Position numbers and translations under genes: made by a program. A stretch of DNA of 64,000 bases from Xenophilus sp. Marseille-Q4582 (GTDB lineage Bacteria; Pseudomonadota; Gammaproteobacteria; Burkholderiales; Burkholderiaceae_C). Below the pieces are notes generated by a model. The model had not been told where the DNA came from and ran no database searches. It saw only the letters and a program-made list of their open reading frames with translations. The stretch is taken from NCBI RefSeq assembly GCF_916700565.1, contig NZ_CAKAKO010000004.1, positions 248,001 through 312,000 of the forward strand, written 5' to 3'. This document shows, one piece after another, positions 1 through 7,730 of this stretch. Numbering within the stretch: position 1 is the first letter of the stretch; every line of letters starts with the position of its first letter.

Positions 1-166
1 CGCCTGGCAGGGCGACTTCGAGATGCGCGAGGGCCAGGCCATGCGCTGGCAGCAATTGCCGCTGGACGTGGCGCCGGTGCTGCCGGGCGCGCTGCCGGTG
101 CTCGAATGGATGGCCGAAGAGCGAGGCCTGGGCGCCGAGGCGGCGGCTGCGCGCACGAGTTTCTGA
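1..166 (+). CDS. mutT: MutT-like NUDIX hydrolase, C-terminal fragment
   Basis: An open frame runs in from the window edge (reading from base 2) and stops with TGA at 164-166. The 54 visible residues resemble the tail of 8-oxo-dGTP diphosphatase MutT: a W-x-G-x-F-E-x-R-E-G-Q-A strand followed by a terminal helix with V-L-P-G-A. The Nudix box itself lies outside the window. MutT removes oxidised dGTP from the nucleotide pool. It converges on yacG, and mutT next to yacG-zapD is a known betaproteobacterial arrangement, which supports the call. Partial gene, so function is inferred from the tail and neighbours only. Confidence 0.65.
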   Translation, partial: AWQGDFEMREGQAMRWQQLPLDVAPVLPGALPVLEWMAEERGLGAEAAAARTSF

Positions 167-218
167 GCATCGTGGTGCGTCGGCCGCGGCGGCACGACGC
201 CGAGGCGTGGACGAAGCG

Positions 219-446
219 CTACTGCAGCGGGCGCTGCAGCTTGGGGTCGCCGAACAGTTCGTCCTCGGGCGGCGCTTCGGCCGGCACGCGGAACTCCTCG
301 CTGGCCCAGGCGCCCAGGTCCATGCCCTTGCAGCGCGCGCTGCAGAAGGGGCGGTAGGGATTGCGCGGCGCGTAGAGGCTGGGCTGGCCGCAGTTCGGGC
401 AGGGCACGGTGCGCTCGGCCTGCGACGAAGATGGCGTCTTCTTCAT
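219..446 (-). CDS. yacG: DNA gyrase inhibitor / zinc-binding protein YacG
   Basis: A 75-residue protein with the YacG zinc finger: Cys16-x2-Cys19 and Cys35-x3-Cys39, followed by the family's M-D-L-G-A-W segment. YacG binds GyrB and inhibits gyrase; it is cytoplasmic. The ATG at 446 overlaps the zapD stop as ATGA, which argues for translational coupling and for this start. A GTG two codons upstream (452) is the alternative. It is the last gene of the minus-strand zapD-yacG pair and converges with mutT. The C-terminal tail is acidic and ends in P-L-Q. Confidence 0.9.
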   Translation of the reverse strand: MKKTPSSSQAERTVPCPNCGQPSLYAPRNPYRPFCSARCKGMDLGAWASEEFRVPAEAPPEDELFGDPKLQRPLQ

Positions 447-1198
447 GCGCACAAGGTGAGTTCGAAGGCCGCGTCTTCAAGGCTGGGCTGCAGGCGGCCC
501 TCGGCGTCTTCGCGCATGAGGCGCACCGACACCATCAATCGGTTGCCGCTGATCTCGGGCACCAGGCCGCTGTTCGGGTCGATGCGCAGGCGCAGCAGCT
601 GGAAGCTGCGGCCTTGGGGCAGCGTCTGCTGGAACTGGCCGTTGGGCGCCACCACGCGGTAGGGCACGTCCGTGTCGCGCAGCAGCTGCAACAGCAGCAG
701 CACCCCCTCGGCCAGCGGCGCGAGCGTGCCCACCCAGCGTTCGAGGTCCTGCCGGCGGCGCTTCACGGGGTGGTGCTGCCAAGCATAGTAGGCCGGCAGA
801 TCGAAGCCGCAGGTGCCGGCCGGGATGCCCGCCCGGCTGCGGATCGCCATGAGCCATTCGTTGTCGGTCAGCGACTGACCGGCCTTGCCGGGCATGGCGT
901 TGAGGGCGGCGAAGTTGCTGTCGAGCCGCGCGATGATGCGCTCCAGCGCGGCTTCCTGGATGGCCGGGTTGCCGCGGTAGCCCGCCAGCGTGGCCTTGTG
1001 CTTGTCGAGGTCGCGCAGCACGTCGGACTTCAGGTCCGCCCGGGCGGCCACGTCCATCACTTCGAAGAGCGTCACCAGCGCGTAGTGGTGCGACAGCGGC
1101 GATTCGCCGGTCATCAGTTCGCCGAGGCGCTGGAACAGGTGCTCCAGCCGCAGGTAGGTGCGGATGCGCTCGTTGAAGGGATATTCGTAGAGGATCAC
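443..1198 (-). CDS. zapD: Cell division protein ZapD
   Basis: A 251-residue protein matching ZapD (DUF1342) along its length, starting [11 protein letters not shown] as in the family. ZapD bundles FtsZ protofilaments at the Z-ring in the cytoplasm. The start is a GTG at 1196-1198; no ATG lies upstream in frame near it, and the N-terminus matches family members here. It overlaps yacG by 4 nt. In many relatives zapD lies next to coaE; here a three-gene cell-surface cassette separates them. Length is normal for the family (about 250 residues). Confidence 0.93.
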   Translation of the reverse strand: MILYEYPFNERIRTYLRLEHLFQRLGELMTGESPLSHHYALVTLFEVMDVAARADLKSDVLRDLDKHKATLAGYRGNPAIQEAALERIIARLDSNFAALNAMPGKAGQSLTDNEWLMAIRSRAGIPAGTCGFDLPAYYAWQHHPVKRRRQDLERWVGTLAPLAEGVLLLLQLLRDTDVPYRVVAPNGQFQQTLPQGRSFQLLRLRIDPNSGLVPEISGNRLMVSVRLMREDAEGRLQPSLEDAAFELTLCA

Positions 1199-1251
1199 GT
1201 CACGCGAAGGCAGGGGGGCGGGCAGGACAAAGGCTGCGTTTCATCATAGCG

Positions 1252-2274
1252 TCAAGTGCCGGAGGCCGATGTAGTCGGCAGCCGCTTGCGAACCTCTTGC
1301 AACATCACGGCGCCCATCGCCAGCTGGCCGTGCATGGACATGTGCGTGTCGTTGGGGAAGTAGAAGTCCCTCACCTCGCGCCGCGCCCGTTGCGCGAAGT
1401 CGAACAGGTTCGGGCCCAGCTCCGGATGGGCGCGCAGGCCCTGCACGAAGCCTTCCGAATGCTGCGGGTCCAGGTAGACGGTGGTCTTGTTGGGGATGAC
1501 CATCCAGAGCAGTTGCAGATCGGGCTGTCCCTGCGTGAGCCGCTGCATGCGTTCGAAGGTCTGCACCGTGAGCGGGCCCTTGTCGATGTCTTCCTTGAAG
1601 AAGGGGACCTTGTTGCAGAAGGCGTGCGAGAACTGCTGGCAGCCGTCGGGCACCACGCGCACGAGCGTCTCGTCGCCGTGCTGCGTGTCGCCCGGCTCGC
1701 GCAGCGTGCGCCGCGTGTTGGACCAGGTGATGGGGCCGGTGGTGAGCTTGGCGCTCCAGTTGAGCGTGCCCGCGGGCTTTTGCGTGAGCGGGCCCAGGAA
1801 CGGGTCGGGCTTGATGGTGAGCTTGCGGCCCTGCGCGATGGCGGGGCAGGCTTCGCTGCGCTGCAGGCGCTCGTCGAAGGCGCGTTCGATGCTTTCGACG
1901 ATGACCAGCTTGCCCTTGTAGCCCTGGCTGCGCAGCCAGCTGCCGAAGTCGCCGCACAGGTAGCCGATCTCGCCCCAATAGGTGGTCGCGACCTTGTAGC
2001 CTGCGCGCACCAGGTCGGCCTGCCAGTACAGCGTCATCGAGAAACTGTCGCCCACCACGAGCACGTCGGCCTGGTCCAGCGGTGCGGAATGCAGCAGCTT
2101 CTCGTCCATGGCCGGCGCGGGCTGCGTCCAGCCGAACTGCGTTTCCGACAGCCGGCCGATGCGTGTGAGATCGCCGTAGGGCGCGGGCGTGAACAGCGTC
2201 CAGACCAGCAGGGCCGAGATGAACGCGAAGCCCACGGCGAAGGTCTTGAGCCAGAGGGAGGCGGGTGTCTTCAT
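1252..2274 (-). CDS. SGNH-like exported protein, copy 1 (putative glycan O-acetyl transfer)
   Basis: A 340-residue protein with one N-terminal hydrophobic segment (about residues 8-30), probably a membrane anchor with the rest in the periplasm. G-D-S-F-S at 75-79 is an SGNH/GDSL block I, with Ser77 as candidate nucleophile. N-D-x-H near the C-terminus (Asp309, His311) would complete the triad. It is a tandem paralogue of the next upstream gene: same length and same motifs at the same places, with an 11-nt gap. The MBOAT gene upstream suggests a two-component exported-glycan O-acetylation system like AlgI/AlgX or PatA/PatB. The substrate is unknown. The ATG at 2274 is chosen because it directly precedes the hydrophobic segment. 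Confidence 0.75.
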   Translation of the reverse strand: MKTPASLWLKTFAVGFAFISALLVWTLFTPAPYGDLTRIGRLSETQFGWTQPAPAMDEKLLHSAPLDQADVLVVGDSFSMTLYWQADLVRAGYKVATTYWGEIGYLCGDFGSWLRSQGYKGKLVIVESIERAFDERLQRSEACPAIAQGRKLTIKPDPFLGPLTQKPAGTLNWSAKLTTGPITWSNTRRTLREPGDTQHGDETLVRVVPDGCQQFSHAFCNKVPFFKEDIDKGPLTVQTFERMQRLTQGQPDLQLLWMVIPNKTTVYLDPQHSEGFVQGLRAHPELGPNLFDFAQRARREVRDFYFPNDTHMSMHGQLAMGAVMLQEVRKRLPTTSASGT

Positions 2275-2285
2275 GTCTTGGCGGG

Positions 2286-3308
2286 TCAGCGCGGCGCGGG
2301 TGCCCCGAGGATGCTGCGCACGTAGTCCAGCATGTGGCGGCCGAAGTAGAGCTGGCCCTTCATGGACCAGTGGTTGTCGTTGGGCCAGTAGAGGTCGCGC
2401 ATCTCGTGCCGGCCTTTCTGGGCCAGCGCGAAGAGGTCGGGACCGATGGCCAGTTCGCGCGCGCGCTGCGCGAAGCCCTGTGCGCGCTGCGTGTCCAGAT
2501 AGACCGTGGTCTTGTTGGGGATCATCATCCATCCCACCTGGATCGGCGCGGAGCGCTCGGCGAAGCGGTACATGAACTCCGCGTCGGCCGGCTGCAGTTC
2601 GGGGCTGGTGCGGTCCATGACGAGGAAGAGGTTCTTCTCGCACAGCCGATGGCTGAACTGCTCGCAGCCCTTGTCGAGCGGGCTCATGAACACCGAGGCG
2701 CCGAGGCGGCCCGCGTCGAAGACGAGCACGTCGTGTGCGGCCTCGATGCGGCGCGTGTGGCGCCAGGTCGTTACGCCATTCATCAGGCGCGCCTGGGTGT
2801 TGAGCGCGGGCACGGGCGGCGGGGGCGAGGGGCTCACGTGCGGCGGCGGCGAAAGCTTGAGCGGGCGCGTACCCATCGAGGTGCAGCCGCGCATGGCGTC
2901 CAGCCGCTCGGGCATGAGGTATTCGATGCTTTCGAGGATCACCAGCCGGCCGCGAAAGCCCTGGGCCTGCAGCCAGGGCGCGAAGTCTTCGCAGACCGGG
3001 CCGACCCAGTCCCAGTGCGTGGTGGCCACGCGGTAGCCCGCGGCCACGAGTTCGGTCTGCCACGCGAAATAGTTGCTGAAGCTGTCGCCCACGACCAGGA
3101 TGTCGGCCTCTTCGATGGGCGATTGCCGGATCAGCGACAGCGCAATGTCCGGCTCGGGCGCGCGGCCCTGGAACTGGTGCTCGGAAATCTGCGCGATGCG
3201 CGTGAGTGCGCCCGTGGGCACGGGCGTGAACAGCGTGACGATGAGCAGCGCCGTGATGACCACGGCGCCGGCGCAGAAGATGCTGAGCCAGAGCTTGGCA
3301 GGACGCAT
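2286..3308 (-). CDS. SGNH-like exported protein, copy 2 (putative glycan O-acetyl transfer)
   Basis: A 340-residue paralogue of the downstream gene. It has an N-terminal membrane segment (about 8-29), G-D-S-F-S at 74-78 with Ser76 as candidate nucleophile, and N-D-N-H-W near 310-314 (Asp311, His313). The start ATG lies one base after the MBOAT stop, so the two are almost certainly co-translated. A G/P-rich linker with a run of prolines lies mid-protein. Established: MBOAT proteins move acetyl groups across the membrane to SGNH partners that acetylate polysaccharide or peptidoglycan. Inferred: the two copies act on different positions or acceptors. Confidence 0.75.
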   Translation of the reverse strand: MRPAKLWLSIFCAGAVVITALLIVTLFTPVPTGALTRIAQISEHQFQGRAPEPDIALSLIRQSPIEEADILVVGDSFSNYFAWQTELVAAGYRVATTHWDWVGPVCEDFAPWLQAQGFRGRLVILESIEYLMPERLDAMRGCTSMGTRPLKLSPPPHVSPSPPPPVPALNTQARLMNGVTTWRHTRRIEAAHDVLVFDAGRLGASVFMSPLDKGCEQFSHRLCEKNLFLVMDRTSPELQPADAEFMYRFAERSAPIQVGWMMIPNKTTVYLDTQRAQGFAQRARELAIGPDLFALAQKGRHEMRDLYWPNDNHWSMKGQLYFGRHMLDYVRSILGAPAPR

Positions 3309-3309
3309 C

Positions 3310-4800
3310 TCAGAACTGGAAATAGAGGAAGGGGCTGTAGGTGCCCAGCTTCGAGATCGACAGGCCCATCAGCACGACGGTGAAGACCGCCATGCCGATG
3401 GTCGCGGCCGCGCTCAGATGCGGACGGGCGGCCAGGCGCGGGATGGCGGGCACCCAGCGCTGCAGCGAGATGGTGGGCGGCAGGGCCAGCACGATCACCA
3501 TCGCCAGCAGCGCGGTCTGGAAGAACTCGGGCTTGCGGTAGGGGATGGCGAATTCGGAGAAGGCCGACAGCGAGACGCCGTTCAGGCCCAGCATGCCCTT
3601 GTAGATGTGCAGCGCTGTGGCCATGCTGTCGGCGCGGAAGACCACCCAGGCGATCATCACGCACAGGAAGGTGAGCGCCCAGCGCAGCGGCACCGTCCAG
3701 CGGCTGGGCTTCCTGCCCTTGCGCACGAACTGGTTCCAGAGGTGGTTGATGGTCAGGTAGAAGCCGTGCAATGCGCCCCAGACCACGAAGGTCCAGGCGG
3801 CGCCGTGCCAGAGGCCACCGAGCAGCATGGTCAGGAACAGGTTGATGTAGCGCCGCGCTTCGCCCTTGCGGTTGCCGCCCAGCGGGATGTAGAGGTAGTC
3901 GCGCAGGAAGGTCGACAGCGAGATGTGCCAGCGGCGCCAGAAGTCGATGATGCTGGTGGACTTGTAGGGCGAATTGAAGTTCAACGGCAACCAGATGCCG
4001 AAGCACAGCGACAGGCCCACGGCCATGTCGGAATAGCCCGAGAAGTCGAAATAGATCTGCAGCGTGTAGGCCAGCACGCCCAGCCACGAACTGATGACGG
4101 TGGGGAGGGTGCCGCCGGCCACGCCGTTGAAGAACATGTCGGCGTACTCGCCCATCTTGTCGGCGATGAGCAGCTTCTTGGCCAGGCCGAAGCTGAAGAT
4201 CGCCAGACCCAGCGCCACCTTGTCGGGGTTGATGCGGTAGGTGGCCGGATTGGCGAACTGGGGCATCATCTGCGCGTGGTGCAGCACGGGGCCCGCGATC
4301 AGGTGCGGGAAGTAGGTGACGAAGAGCACGTAGTGCACGAAGCTGCGCTCGCGCACCTTGCCCTGCCAGCAGTCCACCAGGAAGGCGATCTGCGTGAAGG
4401 TGTAGAAGGAGATGCCGATCGGCAGGATCAGGTGCAGCAGCGGCAGCGGCTCGATGCGCGCCGCGGTGAGCCCGGCATTGACGCTGCTGATGAAGAAGTC
4501 GGCGTACTTGAAGATGCCCAGCACGCTCAGGTTCAGCACGAGCGCGGCGATCAGCAGGCGCTTGCGGCCCTTGTCGGTGCGTCCTTCCTGCGGCGTCAGC
4601 CGCAGGCCGAACCAGTAGTTCCAGCAGATCGAGGCCAGCAGCAGCGGCAGGGCTTCGAGGCTCCAGTAACCGTAGAAGAAGAGGGAGGCCAGGCCCAGGA
4701 ATCCAGCGGCTGCCCGCGTGTTGCGCCATCCGATCAGGAAGAAACCGAACAGGACGATCGGAAAGAAGGCGAAGATGAACGCGTAGGAATTGAACAGCAT
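3310..4800 (-). CDS. MBOAT family membrane O-acyltransferase (AlgI/PatA-like)
   Basis: A 496-residue polytopic membrane protein starting M-L-F-N-S-Y-x-F, typical of the AlgI/DltB/PatA MBOAT family. It carries the family G-G-L-W-H-G motif with the putative catalytic His, and the I-D-F-W-R-R-W-H-I-S-L-S motif upstream of it. It should carry acetyl groups across the inner membrane to the two SGNH proteins encoded immediately downstream. The ATG at 4800 is preferred over an in-frame TTG-type upstream extension because family members begin there. It is the first gene of a three-gene unit. Acceptor glycan unknown: alginate-type, peptidoglycan or another exopolysaccharide are all possible. Confidence 0.9.
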   Translation of the reverse strand: MLFNSYAFIFAFFPIVLFGFFLIGWRNTRAAAGFLGLASLFFYGYWSLEALPLLLASICWNYWFGLRLTPQEGRTDKGRKRLLIAALVLNLSVLGIFKYADFFISSVNAGLTAARIEPLPLLHLILPIGISFYTFTQIAFLVDCWQGKVRERSFVHYVLFVTYFPHLIAGPVLHHAQMMPQFANPATYRINPDKVALGLAIFSFGLAKKLLIADKMGEYADMFFNGVAGGTLPTVISSWLGVLAYTLQIYFDFSGYSDMAVGLSLCFGIWLPLNFNSPYKSTSIIDFWRRWHISLSTFLRDYLYIPLGGNRKGEARRYINLFLTMLLGGLWHGAAWTFVVWGALHGFYLTINHLWNQFVRKGRKPSRWTVPLRWALTFLCVMIAWVVFRADSMATALHIYKGMLGLNGVSLSAFSEFAIPYRKPEFFQTALLAMVIVLALPPTISLQRWVPAIPRLAARPHLSAAATIGMAVFTVVLMGLSISKLGTYSPFLYFQF

Positions 4801-4890
4801 CGTGGATGAGACGAGGCGCGTGGCAGGCACGCGGTGGGAACGAGTCTCTGAGCCGCCAGAGCAGGCGGCACGCGCGGGGGCAGCGGCGGA

Positions 4891-5493
4891 TTATCGCGCG
4901 CCCACCCAGCGCGCCCACAACAGCGCCACTTCCCCGTCAAGGGTTGCCAGCGACTTGCCCTCGTTGTGGATGATGCCGTCGGCGGCGCCGCGGCGCGCGG
5001 CACGCGTGGCCTGTTGGGCCACGACCTGCTCCACCGTCTCGCGCGGCCAGCCGGAGCGTGCCATCACGCGCTGGATCTGCGTCTGCGCCTCGGCTTCGAC
5101 CACCAGGATCCGGTGCAGCCGCGGCCGCCAGCGGCCGGACTCCACCAGCAGCGGAATGTCGAACAGCACCGGGCCGGTGGCCTGGCGCGCCTGCGCTTCG
5201 CACGCTTCGCCGATCAAGGGGTGCAGGATGCTTTCGAGCTGGCGCTTGGCCTCGGGGTCGCGGAAAACCTTCTCGCGCATGGCCTGGCGGTCCATGGCGC
5301 CGGTGGCATCGACGACGGCCGGGCCGAAGGCCCGGGTCAGCGGGGCGATGGCGGCGCCGCCAGGCAGGGTGATGCGGCGTGCGATGGCGTCGGTGTCGAC
5401 CAGGGTCGCTCCGCGCTGCACCCACAGCGCGGCCACGGTGCTCTTGCCGCTGCCGATGCCGCCGGTGAGCCCGATGCGTGGCGCCGCCGGCAT
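4891..5493 (-). CDS. coaE: Dephospho-CoA kinase CoaE
   Basis: A 200-residue P-loop kinase. The Walker A motif G-G-I-G-S-G-K-S is at 11-18, followed by the family D-x-D-x-I-A-R segment and P-L-L-V-E-S. CoaE phosphorylates the 3'-OH of dephospho-CoA, the last step of coenzyme A synthesis, in the cytoplasm. The ATG at 5493 follows the pilD stop by one base, so it is the last gene of pilB-pilC-pilD-coaE, a common proteobacterial arrangement. Length is typical. Confidence 0.95.
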   Translation of the reverse strand: MPAAPRIGLTGGIGSGKSTVAALWVQRGATLVDTDAIARRITLPGGAAIAPLTRAFGPAVVDATGAMDRQAMREKVFRDPEAKRQLESILHPLIGEACEAQARQATGPVLFDIPLLVESGRWRPRLHRILVVEAEAQTQIQRVMARSGWPRETVEQVVAQQATRAARRGAADGIIHNEGKSLATLDGEVALLWARWVGAR

Positions 5494-5494
5494 G

Positions 5495-6457
5495 TCAGTG
5501 GCCCAGCGCGACCAGCGGAAAGGCGAAGGGAACCGAAGCGCGCAGCGTGTCCGGCCCCACGACCAGGCACAGCAGGCCGGCCCCGGCCAGGAAAGGGCCG
5601 AAGGAGATCGGGATGTCCTTGTGTGCCAGCCGGCCTGCCAGCAGCAGGGCGCCGCCCAGGATCGCGCCGACCAGCGACGAGGCGAGCACGATGGCGACCA
5701 GGAAATCGGCGCCGAACCAGGCGCCGAGCGCCGCCAGCAGCTTGAAGTCGCCATAGCCCATGCCTTCCTTGCCGGTCGCCAGGCGATAGAGGTGGAAGAT
5801 GCTCCACAGGCTCAGGTAGCCCAGCGCCGCGCCCCAGAGGGCCGAGGAAACCGGCACACCGGTCCAGCCCAGGGCCGATCCGAGCAGGCCGAGCCACAAC
5901 AGCAGGTAATTGAGCGAGTCGGGCAGCAGCTGCGTGTCCAGGTCGATCATGAACTGGCAGACCAGGAGGGCACAGAAGGCTGCCCAGAGCGCGGCCGGCG
6001 GGGTCAGGCCCCAGCGCCAGGCGCACAGGGCGAAAAGCAGGCCCGCTGCGAGTTCGACCGCCGGGTAGCGCCAGCCGATGCCTTGGCTGCAACTGCCGCA
6101 ACGGCCGCGCAGCAGGGCAAAGCTCAGCAGCGGCACGTTCTGGTACCAGCGGATCGGCGTGCCGCATTGGCCACAGCGGGAGGCTGGGCGCGACAGCGTC
6201 AGCGGCTCGAGCCTGTCGACGGCGGCCAGCGCCTCGGCGGCCGCCGTTTCCAGCCCCTGCGGGGCGGGGGCGGATGGGCCCATCACCAGGCGCCACAGGC
6301 TCGGCACATCGGGTATCGGCGCCAGGTTGCCTGCGGCATCGCGCAGCCAGTCGCGATACATCATGCGCGGCAGCCGGTGAATGACGACGTTGAGAAAACT
6401 GCCGACCAGCAGGCCGAGCACGCCGCCCACGGCGGCGTCGAGCCAAGCCTGCATCAT
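5495..6457 (-). CDS. pilD: Type IV prepilin peptidase / N-methyltransferase PilD
   Basis: A 320-residue inner-membrane aspartyl protease. The N-terminal G-S-F-L-N-V-V-I-H-R-L-P is the family signature. A four-cysteine cytoplasmic loop (Cys95, 98, 120, 123) is of the zinc-binding type. The catalytic aspartates lie in M-I-D-L-D and G-Y-G-D-F-K-L. It cleaves and N-methylates prepilins. The start ATG shares one base with the pilC stop (TGATG); a second ATG follows directly. The segment between the first helix and the cysteine loop is somewhat longer than in short homologues. Confidence 0.95.
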   Translation of the reverse strand: MMQAWLDAAVGGVLGLLVGSFLNVVIHRLPRMMYRDWLRDAAGNLAPIPDVPSLWRLVMGPSAPAPQGLETAAAEALAAVDRLEPLTLSRPASRCGQCGTPIRWYQNVPLLSFALLRGRCGSCSQGIGWRYPAVELAAGLLFALCAWRWGLTPPAALWAAFCALLVCQFMIDLDTQLLPDSLNYLLLWLGLLGSALGWTGVPVSSALWGAALGYLSLWSIFHLYRLATGKEGMGYGDFKLLAALGAWFGADFLVAIVLASSLVGAILGGALLLAGRLAHKDIPISFGPFLAGAGLLCLVVGPDTLRASVPFAFPLVALGH

Positions 6458-7707
6458 CAGACGACCTGGCCGAGCTTGAAGATGGGCAGGTACATGGACA
6501 CCACGATGCCGCCGATCAAGGTGCCCAGGAACACGATGATGATGGGCTCCATCAGGCTGGAAAGGCCCGCGACCATGTCGTCGACTTCCTGCTCGTAGAA
6601 GTCGGCGGCCTTGCCCAGCATGTGGTCGATGGAACCGGACTCCTCGCCGATGGCGGTCATCTGCAGCACCATGGACGGGAACAGTTGGGCATTGGTCATG
6701 GCCGTGGTGAGGCTGGTGCCGGTGGACACTTCCTGCTGCACCTTGATGGTGGCGTCGGCGTAGACCGTGTTGCCCGAAGCGCCTCCCACCGAGTCCAATG
6801 CTTCGACCAGCGGGACGCCGGCCGCGAACATGGTCGACAGCGTGCGCGTCCAGCGCGCGATGCAGGACTTGTTGATCAGATCACCGAAGATCGGCATGCG
6901 CAGCAACAGCCGGTCCATGACACGCTGAACCTTCTCGCTGCGCTTCCAGGCCTGAAGGAAAAAATACAGGCCTCCACCGATCACGCCGAAGATCAGCCAC
7001 CAATAGGAAACGAAGAACTCGCTGACGGCCATCACGAAAAGGGTCGGCGCCGGCAGATCCGCCCCAAAGGACGTGAACACTTCCTTGAAGGCCGGGATCA
7101 CGAAGATCATGATGATCGCGACCACCACGAAAGCAACCACGACCACCGAGGTCGGATACATCAGCGCCGACTTGATCTTGGACTTGATGGCCTCGGTCTT
7201 CTCCATGTAGGTCGCCAGGCGGTCCAGCAGGTCTTCCAGGATACCGGCGGCCTCGCCGGCCTCGATCAGGTTGCAGTACAGGCTGTCGAAATACTTGGGG
7301 AACTTCCGGAAGGCTGCCGAGAGGGAAGTGCCGGTCTCCACGTCCGAGCGGATGTCGTTCAGCAAGCGCGTGACGTTGGCGTTCGCGTTGCCGCGACCCA
7401 CGATGTCGAAGGCCTGCAGCAGAGGCACGCCGGCTTTCATCATGGTGGCCAGCTGGCGCGTGAAGATCGCGATGTCCTTGGGCTTGATCGCCTTGCCCGA
7501 GCGCATGCGGCGCTTCTTGATCTTGGTGACCAGAATCCCCTGGCGGCGCAGGCTGGCCTGGATCTGGTTCTCGCCGGCGGCGCGCATCTCGCCGCGCACG
7601 ACCTTGCCGTTGCGGTCGCGCCCTTCCCATTCGTAGATGGTTTCCTTGCTGCTGGCGCTGTTGCTCCTGCTGGTGCGCGTGCTGCTGGTGCGTGCGGCGG
7701 TGGCCAT
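6457..7707 (-). CDS. pilC: Type IV pilus inner-membrane platform protein PilC
   Basis: A 416-residue protein with two tandem T2SF/GspF domains and three predicted membrane helices, as in PilC. The N-terminus is Thr/Ser/Arg-rich, then Y-E-W-E-G-R-D-R-N-G-K, the usual PilC beginning. It recruits PilB/PilT ATPases to the base of the pilus. The ATG at 7707 is preceded by G-A-G-A-A-G-A-G, a usable ribosome site. It sits 23 nt downstream of pilB and overlaps pilD by one base. The family M-E-P-I-I-I-V-F-L-G segment is in the last helix. Confidence 0.96.
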   Translation of the reverse strand: MATAARTSSTRTSRSNSASSKETIYEWEGRDRNGKVVRGEMRAAGENQIQASLRRQGILVTKIKKRRMRSGKAIKPKDIAIFTRQLATMMKAGVPLLQAFDIVGRGNANANVTRLLNDIRSDVETGTSLSAAFRKFPKYFDSLYCNLIEAGEAAGILEDLLDRLATYMEKTEAIKSKIKSALMYPTSVVVVAFVVVAIIMIFVIPAFKEVFTSFGADLPAPTLFVMAVSEFFVSYWWLIFGVIGGGLYFFLQAWKRSEKVQRVMDRLLLRMPIFGDLINKSCIARWTRTLSTMFAAGVPLVEALDSVGGASGNTVYADATIKVQQEVSTGTSLTTAMTNAQLFPSMVLQMTAIGEESGSIDHMLGKAADFYEQEVDDMVAGLSSLMEPIIIVFLGTLIGGIVVSMYLPIFKLGQVV

Positions 7708-7730
7708 GGCGATCTCTTCTCCGATGCGCG

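Noticed and set aside
3073-4809. Plus-strand open frame of 578 codons opposite the MBOAT gene
   Set aside because: Antisense to a clear MBOAT gene; Gln/His/Glu-rich shadow composition and no recognisable domain.
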